Source: Planctomycetota bacterium
GTDB lineage: Bacteria; Planctomycetota; Planctomycetia; Planctomycetales; Planctomycetaceae
NCBI GenBank assembly: GCA_024278285.1
Contig: JAJRTM010000010.1
Coordinates: 1-8,404, forward strand
Length of the DNA: 8,404 nt
Reading direction: 5' to 3'
Part shown: positions 1 through 5,816 of the stretch, piece after piece
Layout of the letters: every line of letters begins with the position of its first letter
How positions within the stretch are numbered: the stretch's first letter is position 1
Made by a program: the position numbers and the translations under genes
Notes under the pieces: generated by a model
Told to the model about the DNA's origin: nothing
The model's database searches: none
The model's input: the letters and a program-made list of their open reading frames with translations, nothing else

Positions 1-2
1 AC

Positions 3-647
3 AATGGCAATGAGAATAGCAGCGAAGAGAAACCAGTTGGAAAAAGAAATAACGCAACAATGGCTTCGAAAAAAACCGGTACTGCTTTGATTGCAAAGAA
101 CAACTTAAACTCTAACCCGAACCGCCCTGTTTCATTGCAACCCGGAGCAATGCGACCACGCGGCACGCTTCCCGGAGACTTGCTCGGAAAAATCGAAAAG
201 CGGGATCCCAAATTATTAATCCCGGAAAAGAAATTCCGTAAAGAAGGAAAGGAAGGGGCAATTCGTGTTTCTTTTGATGATATCGACTTACTCAAAGTCC
301 TTAATATGGAACCCGTTCCTGAAGACGCCATCGAAATGTTTCCCGATTGGCTCAGCGGATTAGAGGGTAAGCGAGTCCGGATTCGCGGTTTTATGTTTCC
401 GACGATGTCCCAGAAGGGAATCACCTATTTTCAATTTGTGCGAGATAACGAAATCTGCTGCTTCGGTCGCACACCCAAAATATACGATCGCATCAGTACC
501 GTCCTCAAGAAAGGGGAAGCAACCAATTACATTCAGGGCCGCCCTTTCGATGTCGTCGGCACACTACGTATCGACCCGATCTACATCGACGGCGAATGGC
601 TGCAGCTCTTTCTGCTGGAAGACGCCATCGTTATTGACGACAAGTAA
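3..647 (+). CDS. DUF3299-like protein, 5' end probably outside the window
   Basis: Function unknown. Counting from the ATG at 60, the C-terminal part (about residues 100-192) fits the DUF3299 pattern: a beta strand [10 protein letters not shown] (105-114), a central [13 protein letters not shown] with a Cys pair at 133-134, and a closing strand [10 protein letters not shown] (162-171). Family members are small bacterial proteins, often exported, with no established activity. Residues 1-60 are an Asn/Lys/Pro-rich, probably disordered linker with no signal peptide. The frame stays open upstream of the ATG to base 3, reading a similar Asn/Ser/Glu/Lys-rich stretch, so the true start and any signal or membrane segment probably lie left of the window. 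The ATG at 60 remains possible; no Shine-Dalgarno sequence precedes it. A second frame (1-90) is also open and could be the tail of an upstream gene, in which case the ATG would overlap it. The CDS itself is secure; the family call is by eye. Confidence 0.8.
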   Translation, partial: NGNENSSEEKPVGKRNNATMASKKTGTALIAKNNLNSNPNRPVSLQPGAMRPRGTLPGDLLGKIEKRDPKLLIPEKKFRKEGKEGAIRVSFDDIDLLKVLNMEPVPEDAIEMFPDWLSGLEGKRVRIRGFMFPTMSQKGITYFQFVRDNEICCFGRTPKIYDRISTVLKKGEATNYIQGRPFDVVGTLRIDPIYIDGEWLQLFLLEDAIVIDDK

Positions 648-661
648 TGCCCACAGCCTAT

Positions 662-702
662 AGACTGGCCTGATAAAATTCTTATGTATTGCCAGTCTTT
701 TC
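662..702 (+). terminator. Probable intrinsic terminator of the DUF3299-like gene
   Basis: A perfect 8-bp inverted repeat (AGACTGGC at 662-669, GCCAGTCT at 691-698) lies 14 nt after the TAA stop and runs into TTTTC. The 21-nt loop contains a further small pairing (ATAA with TTAT). Position, stem and U tract fit Rho-independent termination; the U tract is short, so efficiency is uncertain. Confidence 0.5.
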
Positions 703-721
703 TGTAGCGATTTGTTTTCTG

Positions 722-756
722 ATTCCCTGTTGTGTGCCACGACTCCGTGAGCCGTG
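722..756. repeat. Left copy of a direct repeat carrying a small hairpin
   Basis: It begins ATTCCCTGTTG and ends with a hairpin of the form CACGACT-loop-AGCCGTG (738-756, one A/C mismatch in the stem). The same arrangement recurs at 1286-1319 in the same orientation: the first 11 bases are identical, CCACGACT and AGCCGTG are identical, and only the loop (CCGTG versus GACAG) and the short linker differ. The two copies flank the palindromic element at 822-1269. It may be part of a larger dispersed repeat family. I see no coding potential. Confidence 0.55.
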
Positions 757-844
757 CGAACGGGATTTCAAGCGACCCCTTTGCGGGAAACGCTAACTCC
801 AACGCATCACGACTCACAGTCGTAGGATGGCGTGCTTGCACCCA

Positions 845-967
845 TCTTCGCGTACCGAGTTGTGTTCAATGAACATTAAAAGAGCAAAATCTGTTGTTAT
901 TCTGCCATTGATTCACCGGCATGAGCCTGAGAAGTGGAGACCGTATTTGATGGGTGCAAGCACGCTA
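845..967. repeat. 123-bp insertion splitting the left terminal repeat
   Basis: Removing these bases joins 822-844 to 968-983 and restores a 39-bp terminal repeat that matches the reverse complement of the right end (1231-1269) at 37 of 39 positions. The inserted sequence ends with TGGGTGCAAGCACGC (951-965), an exact inverted copy of the terminal-repeat segment 830-844, so 830-965 is itself a long hairpin with a 106-bp loop. The remainder of the insert resembles nothing I recognise. It could be a hairpin-templated duplication, a partial nested copy, or local inversion. Confidence 0.5.
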
Positions 968-1009
968 TTGTTTATACATAAGTATTTTCAGACAAAGCTG
1001 AGTCATCAG

Positions 1010-1053
1010 TCCCGGAGGGACAGAGGCAAATAGCCCCGGATTTTAATCCGGGG
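1010..1053. repeat. Left inner arm with REP-like hairpin
   Basis: This arm starts TCCCGGAGGGACA, continues through GGCAAATAGCCCC and ends in a perfect 9-bp stem at 1034-1053 (CCCCGGATT, 2-nt turn, AATCCGGGG). It is the inverted partner of 1183-1226. Four of the six mismatches between the arms fall in the stem, and they come as two base-pair swaps that keep pairing intact in both copies. Confidence 0.7.
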
Positions 1054-1182
1054 TCGTCGTCCCAGTTAATCTGTAGTCCCGAAGGGACGATGGTCGTCAT
1101 GATTATTTCGAGCCTCCATTGCCTTGCATCAAAGCAATAAATTCCGTCGTCCCTACAGGACTTCGTCCTCTTGCAACCAATG

Positions 1183-1226
1183 CCCCAGGTTAAAACCTGG
1201 GGCTATTTGCCAATGTCCCTCCGGGA
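1183..1226. repeat. Right inner arm with REP-like hairpin
   Basis: This is the inverted partner of 1010-1053 (38 of 44 positions). It opens with a perfect 9-bp stem at 1183-1202 (CCCCAGGTT, 2-nt turn, AACCTGGGG) and ends with the GTCCC-TCC-GGGAC mini-hairpin at 1215-1227. Stem pairs differ from the left arm only by paired substitutions, which suggests selection on the folded form. Confidence 0.7.
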
Positions 1227-1285
1227 CAAAACTTATGTATAAACAATGGGTGTAAGCACGCCATCCTATCTGTCGCGTTTTTTTT

Positions 1286-1319
1286 ATTCCCTGTTGGGGC
1301 CACGACTGACAGAGCCGTG
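1286..1319. repeat. Right copy of the flanking direct repeat with hairpin
   Basis: This copy matches 722-756 in the same orientation. Its hairpin is longer here: GCCACGACT (1299-1307), loop GACAG, AGCCGTGGC (1313-1321), with one A/C mismatch. It lies 16 nt beyond the right end of the palindromic element and just after a T-run at 1278-1285. Confidence 0.55.
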
Positions 1320-1326
1320 GCACACG

Positions 1327-1589
1327 AAACTGTTGTTTTATTTCTCGCAATAGTTTCTCAATACAAAGGCTCTCGCATCAAGGGCAGTTAATGTATTCGT
1401 ACTTTACGCATATTTCTCAGCACTTTTGTGGTTACATTGCTCAAAATAAACTAGCCGCGATAGGATTTTCTGTCCGAGGAATGTGGTATTCAGTAGAACA
1501 ATCTTTCGATTTAGCTTCGAACTTTGTATTATTCTTGAAACTTTTGCAGTGAATCCTCAGGTTAGAAAGCCTGCCCCGTTGTCTGCGTT
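1327..1589. other. Gene-free upstream region, nothing recognisable
   Basis: This AT-rich stretch lies between the repeat cluster and the candidate promoter of the PPi-PEPCK gene. I find no ORF of useful length, no RNA gene, no strong hairpin with a T tract and no clear operator. It may hold upstream regulatory sites that cannot be identified by inspection. Confidence 0.5.
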
Positions 1590-1619
1590 TTGCGACATTT
1601 CAATGTGAAAGTCTTTAAT
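1590..1619 (+). promoter_or_regulatory. Candidate sigma-70-type promoter for the PPi-PEPCK gene
   Basis: TTGCGA (1590-1595; 4 of 6 to the -35 consensus) is separated by 18 bp from TTTAAT (1614-1619; 5 of 6 to the -10 consensus). Transcription would start near 1626 and leave a leader of about 110 nt before the ATG at 1737. If so, the TTG at 1590 cannot be the start codon. In AT-rich DNA matches of this quality are common, so this is only a candidate. Confidence 0.3.
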
Positions 1620-1736
1620 ATCCAGGCTCGCTATTGGCGCATCATTGGTGAAGCCCCGATGCTTCTTTTTAGCTGTGGCAAACCAGGCTTGCTGGGATTT
1701 TTCCTTTACCTCTTTCAGGTTAATTTACAAAGCAAT

Positions 1737-4700
1737 ATGACATCTCCGCGTAACGCTACTGTCAAAACATTCGGGTTGCATAATCAACAACTGGCGCTTG
1801 GTTTCTACGAAGATAACGAAACACGGCAAGAAGCTGAAAAGCGGCTTGTTTTTCATGCGAATTTGCAGTTGCTGGCCGCTGGGTTACCCGCGGCTTGTGG
1901 GCAGGAAGATTCTGGTCTTCAGGATATTGCAGAATCATTGCTGGTAAATTATCGAGAAAAAAGCAGGCTGCTTCAGGAATCCCCCACCGCTGTTGACAGA
2001 CGAATCGAAAAATTTCTGGAGCGTTATTTTGAATCATTAAATTTAGAACAGCCCCTGCAATTGCCGGATCAAATGGTGACATTGGATCGGCACGGGATGG
2101 GGCGAGTATTATCGTTGCCTGCTTATGGGGATGAATATCGCAATGAACTGGTCAGTTCGTACCGTGTGAAAAATGGCGTATTACACAACCCGAAACATGA
2201 CCGCAGAACGACAAAAGGAACCTTTCATGTAACCGAGGGGGGATTGCCTATTGCGGATGATAAGTTGGCAGTTCCGAAGCATGTATTTGCGAAGCTGTTT
2301 CGAATTGCGATGAACCCGCCGGCTGAATATCTGGAGTTGCCTTTTACTTCGCAATGTGAAACAAAAGCCAGCACGTTTGTTTCTTTATTTTTGCGACCGA
2401 TTGTTTCCCCGGAAATTGCGGGGGTCTCGCCGCATAAAAGCATGGAGATTCGTTTTTTTGCTCCTGGTTCGCTGGTCAGTAATCTTGATTTTGTGGAATC
2501 CATTTTCGGAAACGCAGGCGATCCACTCATTCCCGATAACGATGCCGCACTCGATGTGAAACATTGGACCGGACATACCGGCGCAGTCATCCTGGCTCCG
2601 CAAATGCTCAACTTCACGAAGAAAGAACTGGGGCTGCCTCACTGGGACCAGGCAACACCCCGGCTGCAACGCGACAGTATGTGCTGGAAAGAAGAGAACG
2701 AAATTTACAACGATGGTCTGCCCTTCAAAATTACTTGCCGAGATGAAAGTGGCGTTATTATCACGCTGATTGCAGATAACTATTTTGGTTACTGCAAGAA
2801 AGAAGTTAAAACGCAACTCAGTTTTTCTGCGAATTTATTTGGTAATGCAGAAGAAGAACATGCAGGCGGTGCGATTGCGTTTCGCAGCTATAATTTGGGC
2901 GAAATCTTCCAGGCAGATCATTCGGAAGATAACGGTTTGAATTTTGATGATGTCGTCAAGCTTTCCCAGGGGGCGATCAACGTTCACCCCGAAGGGCATG
3001 GCAGCGACGCTATTTTCCCCGATTTAATCTACTTGCCGGAAAATGCAGAAGCAGTCCTTCGGGAGCAACGTATTCGTTGGGTTCGCAATAATGAATCGCA
3101 GGAAATCCCTCTGCTGCCGGGCAAGGTTTATATGTCGCCCAGCGGGTATCAAATTCGTATGGAGAAGCACCCGAGTGCGCCAAGTTGGCGACTTATCGGA
3201 ACCTCTTCTGAAGGGACATTTTGTCACAAACCGTGTACGGTCAGTGGCGGCGGAAAAAGCGAAATCAGTAAGTCACTTGTCGATTACATGCACTACGGCC
3301 CACTTTTTGTATCTAATCTGGAAGAAGATTTTGCCCGCATCGATAAAATCATTCAAAAGGACGACTATCATCTTCGTTGGCGTAAAGACTACAAAAATGC
3401 TCCTGATTATAGTTCCAATCCGAAGTCTCGCCCAATTTTCGGCGGGCAACGTTCGTTAGGCTCTGTCATTAAGCTGTTGAATCCCTCGGCTGATTACAGC
3501 GATGAATATAACGACTGGCTCGAATCGATTCCCGGTTATCTGCTTTCGATGTTGTTTATTATCAAGCGGTTTGAAGAAGAGAACTGGGACGAAAACTGGC
3601 AGCAGTTATTCGGTGTCGATATTGTGAATGGCGAGCCGGGGCATGAATTGAAGTACCGTGAACGGCAATTGGTCGGAACGTATTTGAGAGTTGGTTTTAT
3701 CGGTCCGCGCAAATGGCGAACGTTCAAATTAAGACAGGACTTTTCGGCCTCAGTAAAAATTCAAACCGAAGATGATATTTCTGCATCAAGGGTTATTCCA
3801 GCCGCGCAAGTTTCTCATTTGACCGACTCAGAAAACAAGGGGAGTGTCAAATTTGTTATCAACTGTGAATACCGTTTGTTCCAGCGACCTGACGAAGCAA
3901 TTCACCGTGGTTTTGATAAACAGGCAGAAGCTGATCTGGCAGGACCAGCCAATTTTATTTCCAACTTTGAACCGCTGACAAAAAACGATGTCAAACGGAT
4001 GGCGGAATACGTTGCAGATTTCGATGCGTTCAGTCAGCCGATGCAAGACTTGCTCCGTTCAATGATGGCTGATGAAAAGTGTCAATATGTCGCCTGCTCA
4101 GCCAACCCTCGCAAAGTGAATGGAAAGCCAACTAAGAATCCACGATATCTTCAAGCTCGCCCTGATATCGTCAGTCCGTTTACTCGGTATGTTTCTGAAC
4201 GGGCGATGCGTCTGTCTCGAAAAATCCCGTTCAATCAACCGTTAAATATTCCCGTGCATTCAGTTTTAATGGGACGCCGTAATAATCCGCCAGATAAAAA
4301 AGCGGGCATCCCATCGCTGGCCGTTTATAATCCAATTCATTATCAGGAACTTCCTGAATTGTTCATGGATTTCATCTGCTCGCTGACCGGAAAAAGTCCT
4401 TCAACAACCGGGTTCGGTTCTGAAGGGGCGTTGACGAAAGGTCCGTTTAATGCGCTTCAATCGGCGGCTGATCTCAACGCCGCTTTGGTCAGTTACCTGC
4501 TGACCGATTTGAAAGTCTTTTCGACTTCAGCCGGGCATATCGGACCGAATGTGCAAGTCGATCACGATATTTCATTATTAGTTCCGGAAATCTGGTGCAG
4601 GCTCGAACCTCACGAACGTGACCCCGATTATCTCATCAAAGAGGGAAGCCTTGAAAAACTGGAAGATCGCGAATTTGAGGGAAAACCTGTTTCGGTTTCT

Positions 4701-5249
4701 CGGCTGGGGTATCGTATTACTCAAAAATTCATCCGCAATTATTTCGGTCGAGTTTTTGATCATCCGCTGAGTGTTTTTGATGATGAGATGCTCAAGCCGG
4801 AATCACAGGATGAAGCTGCGTTTTATGAAGGGATTCAATATATTTGCGCCGCTCATAAAAAAGTGGCGATGCGGTATCTGGAAGATGGCACGTACGACGA
4901 TCTCTGCCCGCCTCTTCAATCGTTAATCAACATCATGGCGAACGGAAACGATAACGGCCGCGATGTTTCCCACCCGGAAATCAGGCAGATGTTTACAAAA
5001 GAAAATCTGTTGAAAAGCGACTGGTATCATCAACGACTCGTCGCAAAACATGATGCAGATTTAGAGTTGATGCAAAAGCACCTGGCGTACATCGACCACT
5101 GGGCGAGCTTACCAAACAGCGAGCAGGAAGCGGAAAGGCTTGGGCTTTGCGAAAGACGAGAGTGGGTTGAAAAACAGATTCGCCAAATGCAATCCGATGA
5201 CTATCTTAATCAACTGACTGGTACAATCGGCCTGCACCCTCTGAAATAA
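1737..5249 (+). CDS. Probable PPi-type phosphoenolpyruvate carboxykinase (PPi-PEPCK)
   Basis: Predicted cytosolic enzyme interconverting PEP + CO2 + Pi and oxaloacetate + PPi, at the node between glycolysis and the TCA cycle. The 1170-residue length is about twice that of ATP- or GTP-PEPCK but fits the PPi-PEPCKs characterised from Entamoeba and Propionibacterium (roughly 1150 residues). Visible motifs, counted from this ATG, run in PEPCK order: [14 protein letters not shown] (347-360), comparable to the Tyr/Asn...Lys metal-ligand segment; EEEHAGG (372-378), comparable to the metal-binding His; TVSGGGKSE (501-509), comparable to the kinase loop; NLEEDF (527-532), acidic; and RPIFGGQR (565-572), comparable to the IFGGRR segment of GTP-PEPCK. 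The remaining ~600 residues have no nucleotide-PEPCK counterpart that I can see. The frame is open from TTG 1590 (ATG 1659 is another option), but those 49 codons read a Cys- and Phe-rich stretch unlike a cytosolic N-terminus, so I chose ATG 1737; no Shine-Dalgarno sequence decides it. The gene appears monocistronic. The assignment is by motif and length only. Confidence 0.78.
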   Translation: MTSPRNATVKTFGLHNQQLALGFYEDNETRQEAEKRLVFHANLQLLAAGLPAACGQEDSGLQDIAESLLVNYREKSRLLQESPTAVDRRIEKFLERYFESLNLEQPLQLPDQMVTLDRHGMGRVLSLPAYGDEYRNELVSSYRVKNGVLHNPKHDRRTTKGTFHVTEGGLPIADDKLAVPKHVFAKLFRIAMNPPAEYLELPFTSQCETKASTFVSLFLRPIVSPEIAGVSPHKSMEIRFFAPGSLVSNLDFVESIFGNAGDPLIPDNDAALDVKHWTGHTGAVILAPQMLNFTKKELGLPHWDQATPRLQRDSMCWKEENEIYNDGLPFKITCRDESGVIITLIADNYFGYCKKEVKTQLSFSANLFGNAEEEHAGGAIAFRSYNLGEIFQADHSEDNGLNFDDVVKLSQGAINVHPEGHGSDAIFPDLIYLPENAEAVLREQRIRWVRNNESQEIPLLPGKVYMSPSGYQIRMEKHPSAPSWRLIGTSSEGTFCHKPCTVSGGGKSEISKSLVDYMHYGPLFVSNLEEDFARIDKIIQKDDYHLRWRKDYKNAPDYSSNPKSRPIFGGQRSLGSVIKLLNPSADYSDEYNDWLESIPGYLLSMLFIIKRFEEENWDENWQQLFGVDIVNGEPGHELKYRERQLVGTYLRVGFIGPRKWRTFKLRQDFSASVKIQTEDDISASRVIPAAQVSHLTDSENKGSVKFVINCEYRLFQRPDEAIHRGFDKQAEADLAGPANFISNFEPLTKNDVKRMAEYVADFDAFSQPMQDLLRSMMADEKCQYVACSANPRKVNGKPTKNPRYLQARPDIVSPFTRYVSERAMRLSRKIPFNQPLNIPVHSVLMGRRNNPPDKKAGIPSLAVYNPIHYQELPELFMDFICSLTGKSPSTTGFGSEGALTKGPFNALQSAADLNAALVSYLLTDLKVFSTSAGHIGPNVQVDHDISLLVPEIWCRLEPHERDPDYLIKEGSLEKLEDREFEGKPVSVSRLGYRITQKFIRNYFGRVFDHPLSVFDDEMLKPESQDEAAFYEGIQYICAAHKKVAMRYLEDGTYDDLCPPLQSLINIMANGNDNGRDVSHPEIRQMFTKENLLKSDWYHQRLVAKHDADLELMQKHLAYIDHWASLPNSEQEAERLGLCERREWVEKQIRQMQSDDYLNQLTGTIGLHPLK

Positions 5250-5297
5250 CACCTTAGTATCTTATCAACGAAATGCTGCGCAAAAGTGGCAGGATAT

Positions 5298-5407
5298 TTT
5301 CAGGCGAGCCGGGGGTGTTAACCCCCTGGTAACTCTGCTGTTTCAGATAGGCAACCAATTGGTACTTGAAAGTTACCAGGGGCATCACTGACCCGGCTCG
5401 CCTGAAA
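5298..5407. repeat. 110-bp imperfect hairpin repeat after the PPi-PEPCK gene
   Basis: The outer arms 5298-5313 and 5392-5407 are perfect 16-bp inverted repeats (TTTCAGGCGAGCCGGG and its complement). Inside, 5323-5334 and 5371-5382 form a perfect 12-bp pair (CCCCTGGTAACT and its complement). The centre holds the palindrome ACCAATTGGT (5354-5363), and the left arm can fold alternatively as GGGGGT-gtta-ACCCCC (5311-5326). It starts 48 nt after the stop codon and could stall or end transcription, but lacks a T tract. It resembles intergenic repeats I associate with planctomycetes, so a dispersed repeat is the better description. Confidence 0.65.
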
Positions 5408-5516
5408 TTTGTTTTCTTCCGGTTTATCCGTGTTAGGAACGCTCGAATAATTACTGTCGTATCTTTGAGTCGTAGCTTGGTCTGTTTGGCTCATCAAATA
5501 CTGTTTCCCGCGCAAT
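5408..5516. other. Spacer between two repeat elements
   Basis: No convincing gene. On the minus strand a short polar ORF could begin at the ATG complementary to 5492-5494 or further upstream near 5515, but it runs straight through the hairpin repeat and stops at 5318, lacks a ribosome binding site and shows no recognisable family. I treat the stretch as non-coding. Confidence 0.4.
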
Positions 5517-5760
5517 CGTTTAACGGCAAGCCGAAGGCGACTGCGTCGGTAGGCTGGACAGTGAAGGCTCGCTGTTCAACGAAATAATATCAATCGTCTC
5601 CGGTATCATGCCGAGTGATGCCAACTTCGATTCTTCCCCGCGATGCCGTATATGGACAATCATGACACATTTGATTTTAATGTCAGGTAGACAGTAATCT
5701 TGGACCTGTTGAGTAATAGCAGACCTGCTTACGCAGTCGCCTTCGGCTTGCCGTTAAACG
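5517..5760. mobile_element. 244-bp MITE-like element with perfect 30-bp terminal inverted repeats
   Basis: Bases 5517-5546 (starting CGTTTAACGGCAAGCC) are the exact reverse complement of 5731-5760 (ending GGCTTGCCGTTAAACG), 30 of 30. The trinucleotide AAT directly abuts both ends (5514-5516 and 5761-5763), consistent with a 3-bp target duplication, though a match this short can be chance. The 184-bp interior has no credible ORF. The size and perfect ends suggest a recently moved or actively maintained non-autonomous element. The transposase family is unknown; no autonomous partner is in view. Confidence 0.55.
5558..5574. repeat. 17-bp direct repeat, copy 1
   Basis: ACAGTGAAGGCTCGCTG matches ACAGTGAAGACTAGCTG at 5800-5816 at 15 of 17 positions. 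This copy lies within the 244-bp element and can fold as a 6-bp stem (ACAGTG with CGCTGT, one G-T pair). The other copy lies outside and abuts the stop codon of the minus-strand gene. Confidence 0.4.
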
Positions 5761-5799
5761 AATTATTTGTCATTGTGCAGAATTTATTGGACGCAACTA

Positions 5800-5816
5800 A
5801 CAGTGAAGACTAGCTG
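5800..5816. repeat. 17-bp direct repeat, copy 2
   Basis: This is the partner of 5558-5574 (15 of 17). It sits immediately beyond the TAG stop of the minus-strand gene and folds less well than copy 1. Together the copies suggest a degraded or duplicated repeat unit rather than a terminator; no T tract follows in the direction of the minus-strand gene. Confidence 0.4.

Larger units (their letters stand above)
822..1269. repeat. Nested palindromic element (MITE-like or REP/BIME-like), no coding capacity
   Basis: The outer ends are inverted repeats, 822-844 against 1247-1269, matching at 21 of 23 positions. Just inside, 967-983 is the exact reverse complement of 1231-1247. Further in, 1010-1053 and 1183-1226 form a second inverted pair (38 of 44). 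The middle holds more small hairpins of the type GTCCC-loop-GGGAC (1009-1021, 1076-1088, 1215-1227) and AGGAC-TTC-GTCCT (1157-1169), plus a direct repeat CGTCGTCCC at 1055-1063 and 1145-1153. No credible ORF is present. Such structures fit a non-autonomous transposable element or a REP-type composite; no transposase lies in the window, so the driver is unknown. The outer boundary is inferred from the repeat ends only; I did not find a convincing target duplication. Confidence 0.65.

Noticed and set aside
827..1033. Small ORFs in the repeat region (827-1033 plus, 1153-1350 minus)
   Set aside because: They are made of inverted-repeat sequence and are shadows of the palindrome; no protein-like composition.
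1278..1285. T8 run as an intrinsic terminator
   Set aside because: No stable GC-rich stem directly precedes it.
722..1321. CRISPR array
   Set aside because: Repeats are inverted or occur only twice in direct orientation, with unequal spacing and no cas genes.
1682..1702. CCAG-loop-CTGG followed by T5 in the PPi-PEPCK leader as an attenuator
   Set aside because: The stem is only 4 bp and does not extend; too weak to support.
1659..1736. Signal peptide or membrane segment (LLGFFLYLF) at the front of the PPi-PEPCK frame
   Set aside because: A cytosolic enzyme is expected, the ATG at 1737 gives the family length, and the segment lies in the likely leader.
3234..3263. The GGGKSE loop as a generic Walker A ATPase motif
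   Set aside because: It lacks the GxxxxGK[ST] spacing, no Walker B or ATPase context follows, and the surrounding motif order fits PEPCK better.
5318..5515. Minus-strand ORF of 65 codons with a polar N-terminus
   Set aside because: It reads through the structured hairpin repeat, has no ribosome binding site and no recognisable family; treated as chance.
5518..5759. Integron attC site suggested by GTTTAAC...GTTAAAC
   Set aside because: The distance is long, the arms are perfectly complementary with no extrahelical bases, and no integrase or cassette array is present.
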